In this document: in pieces, positions 55,652-64,000 of the stretch | How positions within the stretch are numbered: position 1 is the stretch's first letter | Layout: each line of letters begins with the position of its first letter | Origin: JAGPCH01 sp039810605 | Lineage (GTDB): Bacteria; Bacteroidota; Ignavibacteria; Tepidaquicellales; Tepidaquicellaceae | Assembly (NCBI GenBank): GCA_039810605.1 | Contig: JBDHXH010000005.1 | Location: 8,888-72,887 of the forward strand | DNA: 64,000 bases | Reading direction: 5' to 3' | The notes under the pieces: model-generated | Database searches by the model: none | What the model was told of the DNA's origin: nothing | What the model saw: only the letters and a program-made list of their open reading frames with translations | Program-made: the position numbers and the translations under genes

Positions 55652-56104
55652 ATGTTCCAGGGACATTCAATATGCAATCTTGATGCAAAGTCGAGATTAA
55701 TTTTGCCGGCAAAGTTCAGGAAATATATGAAGCCTGAAGCTGCAAATAAGTTAGTCCTGACAAGAGGAATGGACGAATGTGTACTTGTGTATCCCCTTGA
55801 CGAGTGGGATAAATTCAAGGTTGGACTCATGCGATACAATCAATTCAATTCCGAGCAAAGATTTTTCCTTAGGCAGTTTTTAAGTTATGTAAATGAATGC
55901 GAGCTTGATTCGCAGAACAGAATAGTTGTGCCTCCGCAGTTAATGGAGTTTGCAAAACTCAAAAAAGAAGTCGTTGTATTGGGACAGCTTGATAAGATGG
56001 AAATATGGGATCCTGAAATCAAGAAGCAGTATGATAATTCAATGTCGAAGTCGTATGAGGAAATTGCAGAAAAAGTAAGCGAGATAATTATAAATGATAA
56101 ATGA
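55652..56104 (+). CDS. mraZ: Transcriptional regulator MraZ
   Basis: A 150-residue MraZ from ATG 55652; the frame is open to 55562, but that part covers the operator and lacks conservation. The two SpoVT/AbrB-like halves are visible, each with its DxKxR/DxQxR signature: NLDAKSRLILPAKFRKYM near residue 10 and ELDSQNRIVVPPQLMEFA near 85. MraZ forms a ring and binds the repeats upstream of its own gene. First gene of the division and wall cluster. Confidence 0.95.
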   Translation: MFQGHSICNLDAKSRLILPAKFRKYMKPEAANKLVLTRGMDECVLVYPLDEWDKFKVGLMRYNQFNSEQRFFLRQFLSYVNECELDSQNRIVVPPQLMEFAKLKKEVVVLGQLDKMEIWDPEIKKQYDNSMSKSYEEIAEKVSEIIINDK

Positions 56105-56140
56105 TAAATGGTCAGTAGTTTCAGAATTTATAATTTATAA

Positions 56141-57082
56141 TTGAAAATTGAATATCACGTTCCCGTTCTTTTACATACAGCAGTGAAGTTTCTGATTAAC
56201 GAGGAATTGCCGGCGCAAATCATAGTTGATGGTACTCTCGGCGGAGGCGGTTACACGGAGCTGATATGCGAGACCATCGGTGATGATGATAAAGTGATTG
56301 CCATAGACAAGGATATTAACGCGCTCGAGTTTGCAGATTCAAAACTGGAAAGATTCAGATCAAAGATACTCTATGTCAACGGTAATTTTGCAGACATCGG
56401 CAAAATATTCACAAAGATCGGAATCAGAAGCATCAGCGGTCTTGTGCTTGATCTCGGTTTGTCTTCGTATCAGCTTGAGTCTGAAGACGGATTCAGTTTT
56501 ATGAAAGATACGCCTCTGGATATGAGGGCTTACAAGCAGGATAAGCTGACAGCCGCCGACATATTAAATGAGTACACGGCGGAGAAACTGTCCGTGATTT
56601 TTGAGGAGTTCGGCGACATCGGTGCAGCAAAAAGACTGGCAGCAATGATATTTCACAGGAGAAAAGTTAAAAAGTTTGCAACAACATTTGATATAGTTAA
56701 TGTGATCAGAGAAGGATACAAAATCAGCAAGAAGAACGAGATTGATTTTCTGGCAAAGATTTTTCAGGCATTAAGAATAGAGGTGAATAATGAAATGAAG
56801 AACCTGGAAATGGTATTGGAGGATTCGATGGAATATCTGGTAAGAGGAGGCAGAATAGTTGTAATATCATATCATTCGCTTGAAGACAGGAGAGTGAAAA
56901 ATTTTTTCAGAAGAGAGGCGTCGGACAAAATAGAATCGAATGATCCGTATGGCAGCAAATCCAAAGAGAAGAGATTGAAGATACTGACAAAGAAGCCGGT
57001 GCTACCTGATGCGAAAGAGATCAGGATGAACAGCAGAGCAAGAAGCGCGAAGCTTCGGGCGGCGGAAAAGGTGAGTTTTTGA
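56141..57082 (+). CDS. rsmH: 16S rRNA (cytosine(1402)-N(4))-methyltransferase
   Basis: A 313-residue SAM-dependent methyltransferase (MraW) acting on C1402 of 16S rRNA. It starts EYHVPVLLHTAVKFL. The SAM site is VDGTLGGGGYTELI (near residue 29), with FADIGKIF and GLVLDLGLSSYQLES following. The C-terminal RIVVISYHSLEDRRVKNFFRRE is the family signature. The only usable start is TTG 56141. It follows mraZ by 36 bases. Confidence 0.94.
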   Translation: MKIEYHVPVLLHTAVKFLINEELPAQIIVDGTLGGGGYTELICETIGDDDKVIAIDKDINALEFADSKLERFRSKILYVNGNFADIGKIFTKIGIRSISGLVLDLGLSSYQLESEDGFSFMKDTPLDMRAYKQDKLTAADILNEYTAEKLSVIFEEFGDIGAAKRLAAMIFHRRKVKKFATTFDIVNVIREGYKISKKNEIDFLAKIFQALRIEVNNEMKNLEMVLEDSMEYLVRGGRIVVISYHSLEDRRVKNFFRREASDKIESNDPYGSKSKEKRLKILTKKPVLPDAKEIRMNSRARSAKLRAAEKVSF

Positions 57083-57160
57083 GCAGTGAAAAAATTACAA
57101 ATAGAAATTAATGAGACATCAAATACTAATTCAAAATTAAATTAATTAAAAGTACAGAAC

Positions 57161-57472
57161 ATGAAAACGAAACCCCCGCAAAAGAAAATCTCCATCTTTT
57201 ACTTTCTGATTCTGTTGGTAATTACTTCGGTGATACTGGTGGTTTACATAAACAACATCATTACTGTGAACAATTTGCTTTCTTCCAATAATGATTTGAG
57301 AGATCAAATCAGGATGCATCAGCAGGAAAATGATTTGCTTAGAGCTGACATAGAAAAGATGAGCAGTTTCGACAGAATCAACTCGCTTGCTTCGGAAAAA
57401 TTCGGATTAAGTTACAGGCAGGATGCAACTGAAAATAACAGTGTCATTTTAAAAGCATCACAGACAAAATAA
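57161..57472 (+). CDS. ftsL: FtsL-like division protein
   Basis: A 103-residue bitopic protein. A short basic cytoplasmic start (MKTKPPQKK) is followed by one membrane helix (residues 11-30) and a coiled-coil periplasmic segment (LLSSNNDLRDQIRMHQQEND). The tail contains ASEKFGLSYR, resembling the conserved C-terminal part of FtsL. Sequence conservation is low across the family; the position between rsmH and ftsI is the strongest evidence. Confidence 0.8.
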   Translation: MKTKPPQKKISIFYFLILLVITSVILVVYINNIITVNNLLSSNNDLRDQIRMHQQENDLLRADIEKMSSFDRINSLASEKFGLSYRQDATENNSVILKASQTK

Positions 57473-57482
57473 TTTTTACAAT

Positions 57483-59669
57483 TTGAATTTCAAGCTCTAC
57501 AAAAGTCCTAACCGCGAACTTATCAAAAGAAGGAAAATGAATTTCTTCTTCGTGATGTTCTTTGCCGTTTTTATTCTCATACTTGTAAAGCTTGTAAACA
57601 TACAGATTCTTGAATCGGAGAAATATAAGATTGCCGCAAGGAAGCAATATGAAAGCAAGATAACGCTTAAGCCATACAGGGGACAGATATACGACAGGAA
57701 CATGAACGTGCTTGTTTCCAATTCATACGAATATTCATTCGCTGCCGATCCGAATATGGTTGACAATCCTGAAAGAGTAGCGGAGATATTTTCAGGCGCA
57801 TTTGGAAAAAGCAAAAATGAATATCTGGAAAAACTTGCGACTCCGAATACGTCCTTCGTTTATCTTGAAAGAAAGATTGCGCCGGAGAGGCTGAACGGAC
57901 TTGACACGCTTGACATCAGCGGAGTGATTGTGCTGAAGGAGCCGAAGCGAAATTATAACTATGGCGCACTCGCATCGCAGGTTCTGGGCTTTACAAACAT
58001 TGACAACATTGGTCAGAGCGGAGTCGAGCTTCTGATGGAATCGGAGCTTGCGGGAAAAGAAGGATATGTAATAATGCAGCGCGACGGAAAGGGCAATGTC
58101 AGACCTTCTCTTGAATTTCCAAGGAAGGAAGCGGAGAACGGAAACAATATCGTTTTGACTCTGGACATAAACTTTCAGAGGTTTTCCGAAGAGGAGCTTG
58201 AGCAGGGAGTTAAAGAGTTCAACGCAGACGGCGGCAAAGTCATAATTCAGGCGGTTAAGACGGGAGAAATTCTTGCTATGACTTCTTATCCCACATTTAA
58301 TCCAAACAGCATAACCTCTGCTGATACTGCAGGGATGAAGAATGCCGTTATCACTGACGTGTATGAGCCGGGTTCAACATTTAAGCTAATCACAGCGGCT
58401 GCTTCGCTCGAAGAAAAAATTGAAGACAGGAATTCAATCATTGCAACAGAAAACATGAACGGAATTAAAGGACTTAATATTAAAGATGTTCATCAGGCAT
58501 CGAGCATGACATTTCAACAGGCGATCGAACAATCAAGCAATGTCGGTTTCAGTAAGATCTCTTTAAAACTTGGGAAAGAAAAATTTTATAAATACGCAAG
58601 AGATTTTGGATTCGGAATTTACAGCGGGCTTGAGCTTCCGGCAGAGAATAAAGGAATGCTGAAAAGACCAATTGACTTTTCAGGAGTCTCGCTTCCATAC
58701 ATGTCTATCGGATATGAAGTTTTGGTTAATGCAATGCAACTGACAAACGCCTACTCATCCATTGCCAATAATGGGATGATGATGAAGCCATATATTGTAA
58801 TGAAAGAAACCGGTAACGACTGGAGTGTAAAATTTGAAAATTCACCAACACAGCTTAGGCAGGTTGTTTCAGAAAAGACTGCGAAGACACTGACATCACT
58901 TCTCACCGGAGTTGTTGAGCGTGGTACAGGTATGGATGCAAAATTGGAGAATGTAACGGTTGCAGGTAAGACAGGCACGGCACAGAGGCTTATCAACGGC
59001 GAGTATTCAAGCAGTTCGCACAACGCGACATTCATAGGATTTTTTCCGGCGGAAGATCCGCAGGTAATTATTTCTGTAATTCTAAACAATCCGAAGTCCG
59101 GTGAATATTATGGCGGAAAAGTTGCAGCTCCTGTTTTCAAAAAAATTGCTCAAAGGATTATAGGCTTCTGCGGTACGGATGACATTACGAAAAAGAATTT
59201 TGTAAGCGTAAATTATCATAAAGGAAGTGAAGAATCTAAATCCGCAGATTCAAGGTCACATGAACTTCTTGTACCAAATGTTCTTAATCTCAAAACGACG
59301 GATGCAATTGCTATTCTCGACGAAAATAAATTTAAACATGAAATCATCAGGGAAGATGCTTCGGTGAATATTGGCAATGCAGACAGTTATGTAGTAAGTC
59401 AATATCCTTCACCTAATGAAAGAGTCATTCAGGGAGACAGTTCTGTAATTAAACTTGTAATAAAGAAGGGAATGGATGGAGAAGAAAGACTGATAGCCGT
59501 TCCGGACGTGAAACAGATGAGCCTGCGCAAGGCAATAAACATTTTGCTGATGGAAGGTTTTGACATTGATATCAACGGGAGCGGAATGATTGTAGATCAG
59601 TCTCCTGAAGCAGGGAGCAGAGAACTTCCAAAGTCGAAGATAATTCTTTATTGCAAAAACACACAATGA
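57483..59669 (+). CDS. ftsI: FtsI/PBP-type peptidoglycan transpeptidase with two PASTA domains
   Basis: Class B penicillin-binding protein of septal wall synthesis, 728 residues, starting at TTG 57483 ten bases after ftsL. It has one N-terminal membrane helix (near residues 20-40) and a dimerisation domain. The transpeptidase motifs are all intact: GSTFKLITA (near 297), SSNVGF (near 351) and GKTGTAQ (near 494). Two PASTA domains follow from about residue 595 (LLVPNVLNLKTTDAIAIL, then IAVPDVKQMSLRKAINIL), as in SpoVD and Bacteroidota FtsI. Its stop overlaps the murE ATG (ATGA). Confidence 0.93.
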   Translation: MNFKLYKSPNRELIKRRKMNFFFVMFFAVFILILVKLVNIQILESEKYKIAARKQYESKITLKPYRGQIYDRNMNVLVSNSYEYSFAADPNMVDNPERVAEIFSGAFGKSKNEYLEKLATPNTSFVYLERKIAPERLNGLDTLDISGVIVLKEPKRNYNYGALASQVLGFTNIDNIGQSGVELLMESELAGKEGYVIMQRDGKGNVRPSLEFPRKEAENGNNIVLTLDINFQRFSEEELEQGVKEFNADGGKVIIQAVKTGEILAMTSYPTFNPNSITSADTAGMKNAVITDVYEPGSTFKLITAAASLEEKIEDRNSIIATENMNGIKGLNIKDVHQASSMTFQQAIEQSSNVGFSKISLKLGKEKFYKYARDFGFGIYSGLELPAENKGMLKRPIDFSGVSLPYMSIGYEVLVNAMQLTNAYSSIANNGMMMKPYIVMKETGNDWSVKFENSPTQLRQVVSEKTAKTLTSLLTGVVERGTGMDAKLENVTVAGKTGTAQRLINGEYSSSSHNATFIGFFPAEDPQVIISVILNNPKSGEYYGGKVAAPVFKKIAQRIIGFCGTDDITKKNFVSVNYHKGSEESKSADSRSHELLVPNVLNLKTTDAIAILDENKFKHEIIREDASVNIGNADSYVVSQYPSPNERVIQGDSSVIKLVIKKGMDGEERLIAVPDVKQMSLRKAINILLMEGFDIDINGSGMIVDQSPEAGSRELPKSKIILYCKNTQ

Positions 59670-61141
59670 AATTTTCGGAATTGATCGGAGAAAGCAAATT
59701 GACGGGAAAGATTGAAATTGAAAATGACTTTGAAGTTACCGGTTTAGCTTATGATTCGAGAAAAGTGAAACCCGGAAATATTTACTTTGCAATTAAAGGA
59801 ATGAAAGACGACGGCAACAAATATGTGAATGATGCAATCAATAATGGCGCAGAGATAATTTTTACGGAGGACAAGGCAGATCAGCCGTCCAACAGAGTTC
59901 ATGCAGTGGAGATTAGGAAGTTGATGGCGGAATTAAGCGGGATATTTTTCGGGAAGCCGAGTGAAAAGATAAAATTGATTGGAGTGACAGGGACGAATGG
60001 AAAGACAACGACAACATTTCTGATAAAATACTTTCTTGAAAAAAGAGGATACAAGACAGGGCTTATGGGAACGATTGATTACGAATTTGCGGGAACCAGG
60101 ATTGATTCAAGTTTGACAACGCCTGACACTGTTGAATTGAACATGATGCTTGCCGATATGGTGAAATCAGGAATGAAATTTTGTGTAATGGAAGTTTCAT
60201 CAATTGCATTGACAATGGAAAGAGTTTACGGATTGAACTATGACACTGCGGTATTTACAAATCTCACAAGCGAGCATCTTGATTTCCATTCAGACATGGG
60301 GAATTATTTTCTTGCGAAGAAAAAATTATTCGATGAACTAAAGTCCGGAGCCCATGCCATTTCGAACAGAGACGACGAGTATGGCGTGAAGATGCTGGAA
60401 GATACTGCTGCAGAAAAATTTTACTATTCGGTTAAATCTGAAAGTGATTTGAAATCATTCAACGAAAAGTTGTCGCTTGACGGTCTTAGTTTTGACATCC
60501 TGTACAACAGCAAGACATACAGCATGAAATCGAATCTTGCAGGCAGGTTCAACATTTACAATATACTTGCATCCGTCTCTGCCGTTTTGAATTACGATGT
60601 TGATATGGATTCTGTCAATAAATGGCTTGCAGAATTTCCCGAGGTGAGCGGAAGATTTAACAGAGTGAAGCTTCCGAACGGCGCTATTGCCGTGATAGAT
60701 TATTCACACACTTCCGATTCGATCAGGAATGCGATTGAATCGGCGAGAGAGATTGTAAATGAAGAAAGGAAAGAGGGCAGGGTGATTACAGTTTTCGGAT
60801 GCGGCGGCAACAAGGACAGGACAAAGCGTCCGGTGATGGGAAAGCTTGCTACAACACTTTCGGATTATGCAATTATTACATCTGATAATCCCCGCTTTGA
60901 AGATCCGATGAAGATTATTGATGAAATTTTAACCGGCATATCTGCGAAAAAAAATTTTGAAATAATTGAGAACAGGGAGTCAGCAATCAAAAGAGGACTT
61001 GAACTATCAGGGAAAGGTGATATTGTTTTGATTTGCGGAAAAGGACATGAGACTTATCAGGAAGTAAACGGAGTTCGAAGTCATTTTGACGACAGAGAAA
61101 TTGTATTGAAACATCAGAAATCCGCTGCCGGCAAATGCTGA
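59666..61141 (+). CDS. murE: UDP-N-acetylmuramoyl-L-alanyl-D-glutamate--diaminopimelate ligase
   Basis: Adds the third residue of the peptidoglycan stem peptide with ATP, 491 residues. The start is the ATG at 59666 overlapping the ftsI stop; the frame opens at a TTG 59651 further upstream. The N-terminal UDP-binding domain has GLAYDSRKVKPGNIYFAIKG, and the P-loop is GVTGTNGKTTTTFLI (near residue 106). The DNPR motif (SDNPRFEDP near 406) indicates meso-diaminopimelate rather than lysine. Overlaps murF by seven bases. Confidence 0.96.
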   Translation: MKFSELIGESKLTGKIEIENDFEVTGLAYDSRKVKPGNIYFAIKGMKDDGNKYVNDAINNGAEIIFTEDKADQPSNRVHAVEIRKLMAELSGIFFGKPSEKIKLIGVTGTNGKTTTTFLIKYFLEKRGYKTGLMGTIDYEFAGTRIDSSLTTPDTVELNMMLADMVKSGMKFCVMEVSSIALTMERVYGLNYDTAVFTNLTSEHLDFHSDMGNYFLAKKKLFDELKSGAHAISNRDDEYGVKMLEDTAAEKFYYSVKSESDLKSFNEKLSLDGLSFDILYNSKTYSMKSNLAGRFNIYNILASVSAVLNYDVDMDSVNKWLAEFPEVSGRFNRVKLPNGAIAVIDYSHTSDSIRNAIESAREIVNEERKEGRVITVFGCGGNKDRTKRPVMGKLATTLSDYAIITSDNPRFEDPMKIIDEILTGISAKKNFEIIENRESAIKRGLELSGKGDIVLICGKGHETYQEVNGVRSHFDDREIVLKHQKSAAGKC

Positions 61142-62526
61142 AGATCGCAGAACTTTTGAATGCGGGTCATTTAAAAAAAATAAATTTTGAGAAATTAAAG
61201 CAGGCGACTGCAAAAGGTGTTTCGATAGACTCGAGAATTGTAAAGAAGGGAGAAATTTTCTTTGCAATAAAAGGCGAGAGAACAGACGGGCATAATTACT
61301 TAAGGGATGCATTCAGAAGAGGAGCCTTACTGGCGGTCGTCAATGAAAATTGGTATAAAAGGAATAAGAAGCATTACCCAAATAATACTTTTTTAATTGT
61401 ACGCGATACAATTTTAACCTTAGGAGAATTTGCAAGAATACATAAGAGAAATCTTGAGATTCGTACTTTATGTATTGGCGGAAGCAATGGAAAAACGTCG
61501 ACAAAGGACCTGACTGCTGCGGTTCTTTCGGGGAAGTTCAGAGTTCTTAAGACGGAAGGAAATCTCAACAATCACATTGGACTTCCGTTGACATTGCTTA
61601 GATTGAAAGCTTCGCATGAAATTTGCGTCCTTGAAGCAGGCAGCAATCATTTCGGGGAGATAAAGTATTTATGCAGCATTGCCGAGCCGGAATATGGATT
61701 GATAACCAATATAGGGAAAGAGCATCTGGAGTTTTTTAAGAATACGGACGGCGTTGCAAGAGCAGAGTTTGAGTTATATGATTATTTAAAGGAGAAGGAA
61801 GGTGTAAAGATATTTTTCAATCTTGACGATAAGTATATTAAAAAATATTCAAAGCGAGTCAGCAATGAAAAAAAATTTTCTTATTCTTACAAATTTAACG
61901 CGGATGTCGAAGGAAGATTTGAAGGTTATGATAAGCGCTATCACCCCGAAATTAAAATCAGGTTCGGCAAGAAGGAATTTAAAGCGCGCATATCGACATT
62001 CGGGAAGCACTCGATTTACAACGGTCTTGCGGCAGTGGCGGTAGGTTTGTATTTCGGAGTTTCACCGCGAAACATTAAATCAGCTCTTGCGAATTTCAAA
62101 CAGGACTCTTCAAAGAGAATGGAAATACTGAAGCAAAATGGCATGACAATAATTAATGATACATACAACAGCAATCCCGAATCAGTGAAGATGGGACTTG
62201 AAGCAATGCTTGGTTTCAGAACGAAGGGAAAAAAGTATGCAGTAATATCGGACATGCTGGAGCTTGGGAAGAGAGCCGGGGATGAGCATTCAGCCATAGG
62301 CAGATTTGCCGTGAAGTCGGGAATTGAGAATCTTTTCACATACGGGAAAGAATCCTACAATATTTTTCTAAGTGCGAAAAAAGTGAAAAACAATTTTTAC
62401 TTCGACGATAAGAAAGAGCTGATTGAAATGCTAAGAAGGAATCTGAAGAAGGACGATGTGATCTATGTGAAGGGGTCAAGGGGAATGAAGATGGAAGAAG
62501 TAGTTAGCGGTATAATCAAAAGTTGA
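61135..62526 (+). CDS. murF: UDP-N-acetylmuramoyl-tripeptide--D-alanyl-D-alanine ligase
   Basis: Adds D-Ala-D-Ala to the UDP-MurNAc-tripeptide, completing the pentapeptide, 463 residues. The N-terminal domain has GVSIDSRIVKKGEIFFAIKG, the P-loop is IGGSNGKTSTKDL (near residue 113), and the late domain has NDTYNSNPESVKMGL (near 340), the MurF signature. It ends directly against mraY without spacing. Confidence 0.95.
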   Translation: MLKIAELLNAGHLKKINFEKLKQATAKGVSIDSRIVKKGEIFFAIKGERTDGHNYLRDAFRRGALLAVVNENWYKRNKKHYPNNTFLIVRDTILTLGEFARIHKRNLEIRTLCIGGSNGKTSTKDLTAAVLSGKFRVLKTEGNLNNHIGLPLTLLRLKASHEICVLEAGSNHFGEIKYLCSIAEPEYGLITNIGKEHLEFFKNTDGVARAEFELYDYLKEKEGVKIFFNLDDKYIKKYSKRVSNEKKFSYSYKFNADVEGRFEGYDKRYHPEIKIRFGKKEFKARISTFGKHSIYNGLAAVAVGLYFGVSPRNIKSALANFKQDSSKRMEILKQNGMTIINDTYNSNPESVKMGLEAMLGFRTKGKKYAVISDMLELGKRAGDEHSAIGRFAVKSGIENLFTYGKESYNIFLSAKKVKNNFYFDDKKELIEMLRRNLKKDDVIYVKGSRGMKMEEVVSGIIKS

Positions 62527-63636
62527 ATGTTATATAAATTAGCCGAGTACATTAACATGAAATTCAATCCGCCGGGATTTGATATTTTCAGATTCATCAC
62601 GTTCCGTGCTGCACTTGCTGCCATAACGGCTTTGCTGATCAGTTTCATACTCGGTCCGAAAATTATTAAGGCACTTAAGAACAGACAGATAGGAGAGTCC
62701 AGAAAGGAAGACGGACCGCAGTTCCATTGGACGAAAGCCGGCACTCCGACGATGGGAGGATTCATAATTTTATTTTCGGTCTTGCTTCCGGTCTTATTCT
62801 GGGGTGATCTTGGAAACATATACGTGCTGATAATTTTATTTGTAACAATTGCTCTCGGGCTTGTTGGTTTTACGGATGATTATCTTAAGGTGGTCAAGAA
62901 ATATCAGAAAGGACTGGCAGAGAGATATAAATTACTTGGTCAGTTGACGGTAGGATTGATAGTAGGATGCGCGATATTTTTCCTTCCGCAGTTTGAGGGA
63001 ATAAATTCAATAACGACAATACCTTTTTTAAAAAGTTATGAATTTGATTTTTCATATTTCTACGTGCCTATAGTTGTGTTCATAATTATTGCTACATCAA
63101 ATGCGGTGAACTTCACCGACGGGCTTGACGGACTTGCGACAGGAACAGTTGGTGTGGTTGCTCTTACGCTTGGCATCATTGCTTACGTTTCAGGTAATGT
63201 AGAGACGGCAAAATATCTTAACATAATTTATCTGCGTGGCAACGGAGAGCTTGCAATTTATTGTGCGGCATTAAGCGGAGCAGCGCTGGGATTTCTGTGG
63301 TACAATTTTTATCCTGCGCAGGTATTTATGGGAGACACAGGTTCACTTGCGCTTGGAGGCGTAGTAGGAACGTTAAGCATACTTGTGAAGAAAGAATTTA
63401 TGCTCCCGATACTCGGAGGAATATTTTTTGTTGAAGCGCTTTCAGTGATTCTTCAAAGGTATTATTTCAAATATACAAGGATAAGATTCGGCGAGGGGAG
63501 AAGAATTTTTCGCATGGCTCCGATTCATCATCATTTTGAAATGAAGGGAATACCGGAGCCGAAGATAGTAGTAAGATTTTATATTGTCGCAGTGATACTT
63601 GCAATCATGACCTTAGCTTCTTTAAAGATAAGGTAA
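62527..63636 (+). CDS. mraY: Phospho-N-acetylmuramoyl-pentapeptide-transferase
   Basis: Integral membrane enzyme that loads the pentapeptide onto undecaprenyl phosphate to make lipid I, 369 residues with about ten membrane helices. Signature segments are GTPTMGGFIIL (near residue 75), TDDYLKVVKKYQKGL (near 118) and NFTDGLDGLATG (near 196). The terminal PIHHHFEMKGIPEPKIVVRFY carries the HHH motif. Its stop overlaps the murD start by one base. Confidence 0.97.
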   Translation: MLYKLAEYINMKFNPPGFDIFRFITFRAALAAITALLISFILGPKIIKALKNRQIGESRKEDGPQFHWTKAGTPTMGGFIILFSVLLPVLFWGDLGNIYVLIILFVTIALGLVGFTDDYLKVVKKYQKGLAERYKLLGQLTVGLIVGCAIFFLPQFEGINSITTIPFLKSYEFDFSYFYVPIVVFIIIATSNAVNFTDGLDGLATGTVGVVALTLGIIAYVSGNVETAKYLNIIYLRGNGELAIYCAALSGAALGFLWYNFYPAQVFMGDTGSLALGGVVGTLSILVKKEFMLPILGGIFFVEALSVILQRYYFKYTRIRFGEGRRIFRMAPIHHHFEMKGIPEPKIVVRFYIVAVILAIMTLASLKIR

Positions 63637-64000
63637 TGGATTTTACAAAATGTTCTTTTACAATACTCGGTGCGGGGAGGAGCGGAATCGCCGCCGCGAA
63701 ACTGCTGAAAAGACATGGAGCGGAAGTCTTTCTTAGCGATGAGAATGCAAGAAGCAGTCTGAAATATTTTGATGAAGACGGATTGAGGAATGCGGGAATT
63801 GAGTATGAGTTGGGAGGTCATTCAGAAAGAATTTTTGAGAATGACATTATTGTCAAGAGTCCCGGAATAAGTCCTGATAGTGATGTAATTGTAAAGGCAA
63901 AGAAGCTTGGCAAAAAGATATTTTCGGAGATTGAAATTGCTTTCAGGTTTTGCAGCAGTCCTGTTATTGCGATAACGGGAACGAACGGGAAGACGACGAC
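63636..64000 (+). CDS. murD: UDP-N-acetylmuramoylalanine--D-glutamate ligase (5' part, cut by window)
   Basis: The first 121 codons of murD. It starts MDFTKCSFTILGAGRSGIAAA (overlapping the mraY stop as TAATG), followed by the UDP-MurNAc-binding Rossmann domain (IVKSPGISPDSDVI). The ATP P-loop ITGTNGKTTT is reached just as the window ends. Gene order after mraY supports the call. Confidence 0.95.
   Translation, partial: MDFTKCSFTILGAGRSGIAAAKLLKRHGAEVFLSDENARSSLKYFDEDGLRNAGIEYELGGHSERIFENDIIVKSPGISPDSDVIVKAKKLGKKIFSEIEIAFRFCSSPVIAITGTNGKTT

Overview
The window looks like chromosomal core sequence from a bacterium of the Ignavibacteria/Chlorobi side of the Bacteroidota superphylum. The signs are AT-rich DNA, three secreted proteins ending in a type IX secretion type-A C-terminal domain with the NYPNPFNP-like signature, promoters matching the Bacteroidota pattern (TTTG about 20 bases upstream of TAnnTTTG), a GWxTD-domain protein, a bL33 without its zinc cysteines, and a MurE with the DNPR motif that marks meso-diaminopimelate peptidoglycan. 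The placement is inferred from gene content; no 16S gene is present.

Layout. 1-5.9 kb (minus strand): Ppx/GppA phosphatase (cut by the window edge), a family 9 glycosyltransferase, a small membrane protein, deoxynucleoside kinase-folK-folB, sucD and a lipoprotein. 6-13.5 kb: two large divergent secreted proteins, a 14-repeat FG-GAP protein and a family 9 glycoside hydrolase, both ending in the same dockerin-like module. 13.5-29 kb: mixed housekeeping genes (HAD phosphatase, rimO, GWxTD, DUF58, TPR lipoprotein, Crp-type regulator, pirin, DUF2851, BamA-like protein, SBBP/T9SS protein, membrane-bound class III cyclase, SthA-like flavoprotein). 29-38 kb: an accessory block of secreted proteins, including a tandem pair in which one copy lacks the whole central domain.

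38.1-50.6 kb is the conserved transcription and translation cluster: tRNA-Tyr, -Gly and -Thr, rpmG, tRNA-Trp, secE, nusG, rplKAJL, rpoBC. It has a candidate promoter in front of tRNA-Tyr, an attenuator-like hairpin before rpoB and a terminator after rpoC; tuf is absent from its usual place. 50.6-55.5 kb holds an SDR enzyme, a lipoprotein, a striking 24-unit heptanucleotide array, an NYN/OST-HTH protein and a secreted metallophosphoesterase with the dockerin-like module. From 55.5 kb to the end runs the start of the division and cell wall cluster: mraZ, rsmH, ftsL, ftsI-type PBP with PASTA domains, murE, murF, mraY, murD (cut), preceded by a promoter and three 10-base-spaced MraZ-type boxes.

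The least explained theme is a C-terminal module of about 170 residues. It has a beta-rich half containing HRN(S/A)(I/L)ETWS, then two EF-hand-like dockerin loops, and the protein ends in proline. Five otherwise unrelated secreted proteins here carry it, next to three proteins with ordinary T9SS tags.
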